Source of the DNA: a virus
Reading direction: 5' to 3' (one strand)
IMG/VR virus record: IMGVR_UViG_3300048586_000243
Span: 1 to 23,319 of that record
Length of the DNA stretch: 23,319 bases
Below are positions 14,558 to 20,586 of the stretch, piece after piece. Both the position numbers and the translations under genes were made by a program. The notes beneath the pieces are model-generated. The model made no database searches. It was not told where the DNA came from and saw nothing but the letters and a program-made list of their open reading frames with translations. Position 1 is the stretch's first letter, and each line of letters opens with the position of its first letter.

Positions 14558-16767
14558 TAGCGTCCTGCCTCCTCAACAACGGGGACGATGGAAGTGATCG
14601 TGACCGGCGCACCGCTGAAGGGGCGCACCACGACCTGCAATTCGCGCGCGGTACCGGACACGCCGCCGGTGTTGACGACGCCCGAGATCACCTCGGTCAG
14701 CGGGGCCGCGACCGGCATCTGGATCAAGGGCCGCTCGCGCAGCTCGGTCCGGCGCTGCGGCTCGACCTCGACCACAGCGGTGCGGGCCTGCGCCGTCCGG
14801 GCAAAGCTGACCGCGATATCCTTCAGCCGCTTCTGACGCCCGGTGGTATCGCCGTTCGGGCTCGCGGCCTGCACATCAAGCGTGATCAGCTCATGCGTCG
14901 CATCGAAAAGACCGACCCAGGCATGGGTGACCGCGCCGGGCAGCTGCACCGTGCCCCCCGGCGATGACACGACCAGATCCGGAAAGGCGCCCTCATTGCT
15001 CCAGACATGCACGGTCTTGCCTGCCAAGTGCGGAACCGAGATTTCCGACACGGGCGTTTCGACCGAGACGCGCAGCGCAGCAAACAGGTGGTTCGCTTCA
15101 TGCGCTTCGGCGTCCGGGTCCATGGCCGTGAAGGGCAGGGACATTTCCTCGACAAAACGCCGGGTCTGCCCATCGATCACGCGGCGCACGATCATCATCA
15201 CCACGTCCATCGATCCCGTCACATCGGGCACCACGGCCATGGCCTCGACCACGCCACCGGCCACTGGCACCACGGACCAGCCCAGGACCTCTTCGGCCGG
15301 GTCATAGATCATTGCGGCCAGATTGCCCGATGCCTGCCTGACCCAGGCGGTGGGCTCGGGTGAGGATTGCCAGACAAGATCCTGAAATCTGTCACTGCCG
15401 ATATGCTGGGCGGGGCGCGACAGGCTTGATCCCCGGGTGCGATCTTCCTGCAAAGTGAACTTCTGCAGCATCAGCCGCCGCTCGTCCCGCGTGATGAAGA
15501 TCGGATCGCCGTCCGGGCAGATCGGCCGCCCGCCGTTCGATCCTGCCGATCCGATGGTCTCAAACACGGCAGTCGTCGGGCCGATCGCCTGGGCGCGGCT
15601 TTCGCTGCGGGTCGCGAATTCCTCGCCCAGGGCGAAGATGTGCAGGCCCGCCGCGCCGCGCTTCAGGTTCAGGATCCGGTTGATCGAAGACGTGCCCGCG
15701 ATGGTGTAGGCAAAGGGATCATCCGCCTCGATCCCGTCCAGGAAATCGGCATAGGACCCGACCCGGGAAAACCAGATGGTGCGCGGTTCGCGGGTCGATG
15801 ACGCGGCCACAAGGCGCTGATCGAACAACTCGATCGCGGATGGATAGCCATGACGCGCCGACCACGCCCCTTCGGACCAGCGATAGGTCGATGATGCGAC
15901 GACAGACGAAGGCAGCCGCTTGACAACCTGCGCGACTGCCACCGTATCCGATGTGATGCTCGTGATGCGCAGCACGCCGACGCGGTCGGAGATAAAGCGC
16001 CAGACCTCGAATTCGCCAGTGCGGGAGTCCCCGCTGCTGTGGATAGGTGGATTTTGCCCGGTGTTTGTGCCCTCGATCAGCTCGTAGGTTTTGCCATCGT
16101 AGATGCACCTCTCGCCGACCGCCCAGTCCGTGTTCGACACCCAAAGCGCGACATCGGTTTCATCGGTGGGCGTCAGTCGGATCAGCGAACCGACATGGTC
16201 GGCTGTGAAGAACGACCAGGACGCGGTCAGGGTGATGCTGCCGGTCTCACCGCTGGCTTGCAGGGTGCGGCTGGTGACCGTGTTCTGCACGCGAAACGGG
16301 CCGCGGTTCAGCTCCTGATCCTCGATCGTCCAGCTGTCCAGGGCAAGACGCGACAGGCGCTTCATGGGATGCGCCCCGTCCACCAGATAGATCACATCCG
16401 CAGATTGCACCCATTGCAGGTTCGGCAGATCTTCTGCGCCATAGGGCGTGGCCAGCCGATAGGGCGATGTGCCGTCCATCACCAGCTCGCCATAGCGCCA
16501 GACCCGCATCCAGTTCGGCACGAATTCCAGGACCAGCGCGTCATTGGCCGCAAACTGGAAGGGGATCAGGATCCCGGCCGCATCGTTGCGGGTGCGCCCG
16601 CGATAGATCGTGCCCGGTGCGCGCGTGATACCGCCCTGCGGAAGGGGAAGAAAGCCCCGGCATTTGGCAAGCCCGGACTGGAACCGCAGGTAATCAGACC
16701 GGCGATGCAGCAGCGGGTCGATCTCGCCCGATGAAAATGACCGCTGGGCGGGGGACGTTCTGGTCAC
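14557..16767 (-). CDS. Tail tubular protein B, gp12-like nozzle protein
   Basis: This 736-residue beta-rich protein (T7 gp12 is 794) would form the tail nozzle below the gp11-like ring. The N-terminus is characteristic: 'QRSFSSGEIDPLLHRRSDYLRFQSG', 'CRGFLPLPQGG' and 'RAPGTIYRG' in short order, followed by 'FVPNWMRVWRYGELV' and 'DVIYLVDGAHPMKRLSR', all typical of the podoviral/gene-transfer 'tail tubular B' and stabilising-protein families. Later blocks (ELFDQRLVAASS, TIWFSRVGSYADF) are also common in this family. It overlaps the gp11-like stop by ATGA and the gp14-like start by one base. The call is secure by both sequence pattern and order. Confidence 0.9.
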   Translation of the reverse strand: MTRTSPAQRSFSSGEIDPLLHRRSDYLRFQSGLAKCRGFLPLPQGGITRAPGTIYRGRTRNDAAGILIPFQFAANDALVLEFVPNWMRVWRYGELVMDGTSPYRLATPYGAEDLPNLQWVQSADVIYLVDGAHPMKRLSRLALDSWTIEDQELNRGPFRVQNTVTSRTLQASGETGSITLTASWSFFTADHVGSLIRLTPTDETDVALWVSNTDWAVGERCIYDGKTYELIEGTNTGQNPPIHSSGDSRTGEFEVWRFISDRVGVLRITSITSDTVAVAQVVKRLPSSVVASSTYRWSEGAWSARHGYPSAIELFDQRLVAASSTREPRTIWFSRVGSYADFLDGIEADDPFAYTIAGTSSINRILNLKRGAAGLHIFALGEEFATRSESRAQAIGPTTAVFETIGSAGSNGGRPICPDGDPIFITRDERRLMLQKFTLQEDRTRGSSLSRPAQHIGSDRFQDLVWQSSPEPTAWVRQASGNLAAMIYDPAEEVLGWSVVPVAGGVVEAMAVVPDVTGSMDVVMMIVRRVIDGQTRRFVEEMSLPFTAMDPDAEAHEANHLFAALRVSVETPVSEISVPHLAGKTVHVWSNEGAFPDLVVSSPGGTVQLPGAVTHAWVGLFDATHELITLDVQAASPNGDTTGRQKRLKDIAVSFARTAQARTAVVEVEPQRRTELRERPLIQMPVAAPLTEVISGVVNTGGVSGTARELQVVVRPFSGAPVTITSIVPVVEEAGR

Positions 16768-17357
16768 AGCCGCGCCTCCGTCGCCCAGTCACCCTGTTCG
16801 GCAAGCCCGTCATACCGGCCTTCCGATGCCGATCGGGCGTCCTCGCGCGAGGCTTCCTTCAGCGTGTTGCGCAGCTCATCCTTCAGCTCCTGCATGCGGG
16901 CCTCGGTCACAGACCAGCGCGCGCCCAGCACCACGGCCAGGCGCAGGGAAACAGCGGCCTGGAAGGCAGCAGGGGTTTTCGTCTCGTCCGTGATCTCGCC
17001 GGTGTAGCGCACATAAAGCGGCGCCGTCACATTGGCGCGCAGCCCGTCGCGGTCGATCCGCCACTTGACCGAAGCGTCACCCACTTCGCGGATCTTCACC
17101 ACGTCGCCGGGAATGCCGAACAGATAGGGCAGGTCGGGATCGGGGAAGGGATCACTTTCCAGCGTTGAAAGGATGCGCCGTGTCGATGCGAAGGACCAGT
17201 CGGTCTTCTCCAGGCAGAATTGCATAGCCAGCGGGTACTGTTCGCGCGCGGCTTCCGCTTCCTCGCTTTCGTCTCCCAGGCTGCTGATGGGGCTGCGGCC
17301 GATCAGGCGCATGGTCTGCGCCACGATTGCGGAATTGGCGGGGTTGAACTCCGGCAT
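16764..17357 (-). CDS. Tail tubular protein A, gp11-like gatekeeper
   Basis: The 197-residue length equals that of T7 gp11 (196). The N-terminus 'NPANSAIVAQTMRLIGRSPISSL' is followed by 'AREQYPLAMQFCLEKTDWSFA', the pattern typical of podoviral head-to-tail adaptors of this family. The C-terminal half has 'YVRYTGEITD' and a helix near 'LRLAVVLGARWSVTEARM'. It would form a 12-fold ring under the portal. ATG at 17357 has CAGGAGAG nine bases upstream, one of the better ribosome sites in the window; it is the first gene after a strong terminator, so it needs either read-through or its own transcript. The stop overlaps the gp12-like start. Confidence 0.88.
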   Translation of the reverse strand: MPEFNPANSAIVAQTMRLIGRSPISSLGDESEEAEAAREQYPLAMQFCLEKTDWSFASTRRILSTLESDPFPDPDLPYLFGIPGDVVKIREVGDASVKWRIDRDGLRANVTAPLYVRYTGEITDETKTPAAFQAAVSLRLAVVLGARWSVTEARMQELKDELRNTLKEASREDARSASEGRYDGLAEQGDWATEARL

Positions 17358-17376
17358 CGTGCTCTCCTGTCAGTGG

Positions 17377-17402
17377 AAAAAGGGGGCGAGGCCGCCCCCT
17401 TT
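17377..17402 (-). terminator. Strong rho-independent terminator after the capsid/cement unit
   Basis: On the minus strand AAAGGGGGCG and CGCCCCCTTT form a 10-bp GC-rich stem around a four-base loop (GCCT), directly followed by TTTTT when the stem's last Ts are included. It lies 21 bp past the stop of the probable cement gene and 20 bp before the gp11-like start. It is the cleanest terminator in the prophage part of the window. It may cap the abundant capsid message while limited read-through supplies tail genes. Confidence 0.82.
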
Positions 17403-17422
17403 CCTTGGCGTGTGGCCGGGTC

Positions 17423-17863
17423 TCAGCCCCGCCAGCGATAGGCGATCTCGACTTTCATGCTGCCTGCGCCGGTCGCGTTTGCGATGGCATGGGCGTAAAG
17501 GTCGATCATGCCGCCCGGATCATCCGCCAGGCCAAGTGCCTGCCACAGTGGCTGGCCATGCTTGGCGTCAAAGCGCGCGATCGGGTTCACCACGTTGCCG
17601 GCCGACTTCAGGACCGAGACCAGCGCGGCCGGGTTTCCGGCGGTGCCGATGCGGATGTCCGCAAAGCCCCAGTTCTGCACCTGGAAGCCGGTCAGGGCGT
17701 CCAGAACAGCGCAGGACGGCAGGCTGGCGATCTTGAATTTCGACCCCAGAAGGTCATCGGCGGCGTTGGTCAGGGTGGCGGTGACAAAGCGCAGAACGCC
17801 ATTGGCCTTCGCGCTGTCGGGATCTGCGGACAGGATGTCCGACTTCTTGTTGGTGATGGGCAT
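17423..17863 (-). CDS. Probable capsid cement/decoration protein (Bbp16-like position)
   Basis: The 146-residue product follows the major capsid gene and ends before a strong terminator. It looks beta-rich: an N-terminal arm, 'FRFVTATL'-type strands (VLRFVTATLTN), 'FQVQNWGFADIRIG', and a C-terminal pair of strands (IDLYAHAIA, MKVEIAYRW), compatible with a jelly-roll decoration protein. In Bordetella phage BPP-1, to which the neighbouring Bbp19-like gene also points, the capsid gene is followed by the cement protein Bbp16. I cannot confirm sequence homology by eye, so the role rests on position, size and fold impression. ATG at 17863 has AGGAGG six bases upstream; a GTG at 17866 is the alternative. 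An N-terminal histone-like or tail role is not supported. Confidence 0.66.
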   Translation of the reverse strand: MPITNKKSDILSADPDSAKANGVLRFVTATLTNAADDLLGSKFKIASLPSCAVLDALTGFQVQNWGFADIRIGTAGNPAALVSVLKSAGNVVNPIARFDAKHGQPLWQALGLADDPGGMIDLYAHAIANATGAGSMKVEIAYRWRG

Positions 17864-17898
17864 CACATGCCTCCTATAAGGTCACGATGAAGGGGGAC

Positions 17899-17917
17899 GC
17901 CCGGCGCGCGGCCGGGC
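17899..17917 (-). other. Hairpin between capsid and cement genes
   Basis: A perfect 7-bp GC stem (GCCCGGC against GCCGGGC, five-base loop) begins six bases past the capsid stop. On the minus strand it is followed by GTCCCCCTTC with no T run, so it is more likely an mRNA-stabilising or weakly attenuating structure than a full terminator. It would protect the 3' end of the capsid message and set the capsid:cement ratio (inference). Confidence 0.5.
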
Positions 17918-17923
17918 ATCGGT

Positions 17924-18862
17924 TCATTCGGTGCAGGGGATGACCACCACGCCCGCATCCTCGCCGCGCACCGCGTCCAGGTTGGTGCGGACGCGGACGT
18001 AAGGAAGATCATCGGCATGGGTGTCGTTCCACATCTTGCCGTTGATCGGTTCCCATTCGCCGCCGATGATGTTGGCCTTCGACCAGATCGCGACCATGCG
18101 CTTGTTGGTCGCCGAACGGGGCACCCGGTTGGTCATGATCCAGTTGACGCCCATCAGCATGGTGGGCTTGCCGCTTTCCAGCTGCTTGACGTCAAAAGCG
18201 TTCAGGTTGGCATTGGTCGCGGCCGCGATGCGCAGCAGGTCCGACTTCTGGCGCGGCGTGATCAGGCCGAAAAGCGGGTCCAGATCGTTGTCGATCCCGA
18301 AGTCTGCCAGCTGAAGCAGCTCGACAGCCTCGATCAGCTTGTCCAGCGTCAGGCCGTTTGCGTCATCGGGCAGGTATTGACCGGCGGGCAGGGCGGTCCC
18401 GACAGAGTTGGGCGTCTTGCCTTCGCGTGCCAGGCCATAGATGCCGCCGCGCGTCACGGTGAAATCTGCGCCGACCTTCTCGATGCCCAGCAACTGGTCC
18501 ATCTGGCCGCGCGTGACGGCGCCGGTGTGCGCCTTCACGAATACCGAAGTCGGGTCCGTCGCGGTGCGGAACTTGTCTTCGGTTTCGATGTACTGGCCCG
18601 ACTTGATTTCGTTGGTCGGTTCATAGACCACCCAACGCCGCGAACCGGAAACCGGGTTTTCGGTATTGCTGCGGTTGCGGGCAGTGCCGCGCACATAGTC
18701 CACCTTGCCGACCAGGTCGCGGACGGATTGCGCTTCGCCATTGGCGGGCACGATGGTCACGGCCGGAAGCAGCGGGTTCTTCAGTTGCTGCGCGACCATT
18801 TCGACGCTTGCAGCATATTGCAGCTTGTGGTGCTGCTCGACGTTACCGGGATAGACGGGCAT
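17924..18862 (-). CDS. Major capsid protein
   Basis: The 312-residue protein fits the small HK97-type capsid proteins of podoviruses (T7 gp10A is 345). It starts 'YPGNVEQHHKLQYAASVEM', has an extended-loop-like region with 'RNRSNTENPVSGSRRWVVYEP', and ends with strand-rich 'YVRVRTNLDAVRGEDAGVVVI'. This resembles the phage capsid family often found beside Bbp19-like genes. The position (after portal and scaffold, before tail tube genes) agrees. The ATG at 18862 is preceded by AGGAGGGG, the strongest ribosome site here, as expected for the most abundant virion protein. It has its own promoter-like sequence and long leader (18863-19061) and a hairpin after the stop. Confidence 0.9.
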   Translation of the reverse strand: MPVYPGNVEQHHKLQYAASVEMVAQQLKNPLLPAVTIVPANGEAQSVRDLVGKVDYVRGTARNRSNTENPVSGSRRWVVYEPTNEIKSGQYIETEDKFRTATDPTSVFVKAHTGAVTRGQMDQLLGIEKVGADFTVTRGGIYGLAREGKTPNSVGTALPAGQYLPDDANGLTLDKLIEAVELLQLADFGIDNDLDPLFGLITPRQKSDLLRIAAATNANLNAFDVKQLESGKPTMLMGVNWIMTNRVPRSATNKRMVAIWSKANIIGGEWEPINGKMWNDTHADDLPYVRVRTNLDAVRGEDAGVVVIPCTE

Positions 18863-18906
18863 GAACCCCTCCTGTTTGAAAACCTACGATGATGTGTGAG
18901 TTTTCG

Positions 18907-19022
18907 GCCGGGGTGCCCGATCGCGATGCGGACCCATCCTCATGGGATCGCCCATGTCGCGGCGGTCTTTGCCAGCTGTCATCTGGACCCGGAAATGCGC
19001 AAAGCGCGCGCCGGGGTGCCCG
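18907..19022 (-). promoter_or_regulatory. Structured capsid mRNA leader with paired 13-bp direct repeats
   Basis: The 275 bases between the 67-residue gene and the capsid gene contain no convincing protein gene. This part would be the capsid 5' untranslated leader. It is bounded by two copies of a 13-bp direct repeat (GCCGGGGTGCCCG on the plus strand, 18907-18919 and 19010-19022). Between them lies a compound hairpin: GCGAT (18923-18927) with ATCGC (18947-18951), enclosing CCCAT (18933-18937) with ATGGG (18942-18946). A protein- or RNA-structure-based control of capsid translation is possible but unproven. Confidence 0.4.
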
Positions 19023-19033
19023 TCAGTTGCTAT

Positions 19034-19061
19034 CACATATTGATGCGCGGCAGGCTGTCAA
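19034..19061 (-). promoter_or_regulatory. Sigma70-like promoter for the capsid gene
   Basis: On the minus strand a perfect TTGACA (19061-19056) is followed after 16 bp by TATGTG (19039-19034), a three-to-four-of-six match to TATAAT. Local sequence is AT-richer than the surroundings. The start of transcription would be near 19027, giving a leader of about 165 nt before the capsid ATG. It lies just past a terminator-like hairpin, the usual arrangement for a separately driven gene. No other comparable promoter was found inside the cluster by eye. Confidence 0.55.
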
Positions 19062-19074
19062 CACTACAGATAGG

Positions 19075-19107
19075 AAAAGGGCCTGCGAATATGCTCCGCA
19101 GACCCTT
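19075..19107 (-). terminator. Terminator/attenuator after the procapsid genes
   Basis: On the minus strand AAGGG and CCCTT close an extended stem with CTGCG/CGCAG (19083-19087 and 19097-19101), interrupted by one A-C mismatch, a nine-base loop, and TTTTCC after the stem. It begins about 30 bp past the stop of the 67-residue gene and directly precedes the capsid promoter-like sequence. A 15-codon reading frame runs through it, so it may act as an attenuator rather than a plain terminator. Confidence 0.6.
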
Positions 19108-19115
19108 CCATGATA

Positions 19116-19137
19116 CTCCCCGGATGCTCCCCGGACG
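19116..19137 (-). repeat. Two tandem 11-bp repeats abutting the 67-residue gene
   Basis: CTCCCCGGATG (19116-19126) and CTCCCCGGACG (19127-19137) on the plus strand are adjacent copies with one mismatch. They start at the base next to the TAG stop of the preceding gene. On the mRNA strand each copy supplies a GGGGAG, which looks like a ribosome site. The downstream copy lies four bases before an ATG (19111) opening a 15-codon frame. Confidence 0.6.
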
Positions 19138-19341
19138 CTACCGATCACGCTCCGGCCGGACGGCAAAGCCCTCCATGTCGCTCCGCACGTTCACGCGCAT
19201 GTCCAGCAGGATGCCGTCCTCGCTGATCGCCCGGCCAAGCAAGCGGTTTGTCTCGGGACCGATCTCGACCTTCAGGGGCTCGAAGCCCCGCATCATCATG
19301 ATTGCCCTGGCCTGGGCAATCTGCTGCAGCTCGTCGATGGC
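19138..19341 (-). CDS. Unknown 67-residue protein between scaffold and capsid
   Basis: The product is 67 residues: a helical first half (MAIDELQQIAQARAIMMMRG) and a mixed second half with 'PLKVEIGPETNRLLGRAI' and a strand-like 'GILLDMRVNVRS', ending in a charged tail. I recognise no family. It begins 12 bases after the scaffold stop and ends at a repeat/terminator region, so it closes the portal-scaffold transcription unit. ATG at 19341 is preferred to an in-frame ATG at 19446 that would overlap the scaffold gene by 94 bp and add low-quality sequence. Being small and beside the scaffold, it could be an assembly factor or minor head protein; that is a guess. Confidence 0.62.
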   Translation of the reverse strand, partial: AIDELQQIAQARAIMMMRGFEPLKVEIGPETNRLLGRAISEDGILLDMRVNVRSDMEGFAVRPERDR

Positions 19342-19352
19342 CATCCTGCGCG

Positions 19353-20306
19353 TCAGCCCCGTGCCATGACCTTCGCCAGCTGATCGATCTTCACCTTCAG
19401 CCGGGCCTGTGCAGCGCGATCGCCGGTCGCAACCGCCTTGTACCATTCGCCATCAGGTGAATGCAGCTTGTCGAACTCGGCCTTCGCATCGGCCGCCGAC
19501 ATCATGCCGCCGCTGCCTCGACCCAGAAGGGCATCCTCGCCCGCGAGCTCACCGACCGCGTTGAACAGCCGGATCACGCGGGCATCGCCTACCTTTTCGC
19601 TTAGCAACTGGCTGACGCCGTCAAGGCCCTCGGCACTCAGCCCGGCCTTCTCGGCCAGAAGTGCGGCGCCCTGTTTCGCGCGGGCGGTCACCGCATGCAC
19701 CTGGTCGCCGAAGTCGCGGGTCAACTCGGTCATCAGATCCGTCTTTGCCTTGGCAAGGCCTTCGGCGCTGGCGGTCTCCAGCCCTTTCACATGCTCGGCG
19801 AACAGCGCGACATAGGCTTTGTGCACCTCGGGCGGCGCGCCCATGTCGAATGCCAGCTGGCGCGCGCGGGCCTCCAGGTTGCTATCCCAGGGCAGATCCT
19901 TGGGCCAGTCTTCGGGTGGCGCGGCGGTGTAGCCTTCGGCGGTCTCGGGCAGGCCAAGGGCGGCGCCATTGGCTTTGGCCCATTCCGCATAGGGCTGATC
20001 CTTGGCCGGGCGGTCCATGATGCTGTCCAGTCCCTTGCCGATGCGCTGCTCGGCCGATCGATGGCCTTTCACCAGCTTGGGCAGAACTTCGGCCGGGTCA
20101 TCGACGGCAAGGCCCTTGGCCGACAGCCATTCACGTTCCTCGGCGGAATAGCTCTCGCCTTCGAACCATTTGCCGGGCGGGTTCGCAGCAGCTGCCGCCG
20201 CTGCAGCCGCAGCTGCTGCATCGCCACCTGCGGCGCCTTCATTGGCAACATCGAACAGGGGCAGGCGCAGAACGCGGGGAAACAGGAAGTTACGCATCGG
20301 GGTCAT
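19353..20306 (-). CDS. Capsid assembly scaffolding protein
   Basis: The protein has 317 residues (T7 gp9 is 307). The N-terminus has a run of 12 alanines, encoded by mixed GCN codons at 20184-20219, then 'GKWFEGESYSAEEREWLSAKGL', 'EVLPKLVKGHRSAEQRIGKGL', 'YTAAPPEDWPKDL' and long charged helices in the C-terminal half. This order of motifs (a short 'W..KGL' domain, then a 'Y..P..' segment, then helices) is typical of podoviral scaffolds annotated as capsid assembly proteins. It lies between portal and capsid, as in T7. The start could be 20306 or ATG at 20297; both lie inside the end of the Bbp19-like gene and neither has a clear ribosome site. It acts inside the procapsid and leaves before packaging. 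Confidence 0.85.
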   Translation of the reverse strand: MTPMRNFLFPRVLRLPLFDVANEGAAGGDAAAAAAAAAAAANPPGKWFEGESYSAEEREWLSAKGLAVDDPAEVLPKLVKGHRSAEQRIGKGLDSIMDRPAKDQPYAEWAKANGAALGLPETAEGYTAAPPEDWPKDLPWDSNLEARARQLAFDMGAPPEVHKAYVALFAEHVKGLETASAEGLAKAKTDLMTELTRDFGDQVHAVTARAKQGAALLAEKAGLSAEGLDGVSQLLSEKVGDARVIRLFNAVGELAGEDALLGRGSGGMMSAADAKAEFDKLHSPDGEWYKAVATGDRAAQARLKVKIDQLAKVMARG

Positions 20307-20586
20307 CCATCATCTGGTTGAGCTGGTAGGGGGAAAGCCCGGCAACCGACAAAAGCTGCAGGGCGAAATCGCGGCGGCCAGCCTCGTAGGCCAGTTGCTC
20401 GACACTTGGGGGGCCGTCACGGGGCGGCGACAGCGTCAGCACACCGCCCAGACGGATCAGATCTTCCGCAAGGGCAGGCTGGGCAGCGACGGCTTTGTGC
20501 CACCGCTGGATGCAGTCGCGCTCCACGCTGCGCGGTGTGCCCGGGCGGAACACGGTCGCAAAGATTGCCAGACGGTTCCAGATCAT
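20290..20586 (-). CDS. Bbp19-like phage protein
   Basis: This 98-residue protein has 'RLAIFATVFRPG' near the start and, in the last third, 'EQLAYEAGRRDFALQLLSVAGLSP', the pattern of the Bbp19-like family named after Bordetella phage BPP-1 ('..G.R.....LL..LG...' followed by a short acidic tail). The biochemical role is not known to me; the family is regularly found between portal and scaffold genes. The start overlaps the portal stop by 4 bp (ATGA), and the 3' end overlaps the scaffold start by about 17 bp. Confidence in the gene is high, and in the family good. Confidence 0.8.
   Translation of the reverse strand: MIWNRLAIFATVFRPGTPRSVERDCIQRWHKAVAAQPALAEDLIRLGGVLTLSPPRDGPPSVEQLAYEAGRRDFALQLLSVAGLSPYQLNQMMDDPDA

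Noticed and set aside
18884-18982. A 32-codon minus-strand frame in the capsid leader
   Set aside because: It has no good ribosome site, weak third-position GC bias and a composition (Met/Arg/Pro/His-rich) unlike a folded or membrane peptide. It overlaps the leader hairpin, so the structure explains the sequence better.
20184-20219. Run of 12 alanine codons in the scaffold gene as a slippage or phase-variation tract
   Set aside because: The codons are mixed GCA/GCT/GCG, so there is no pure DNA repeat to slip.
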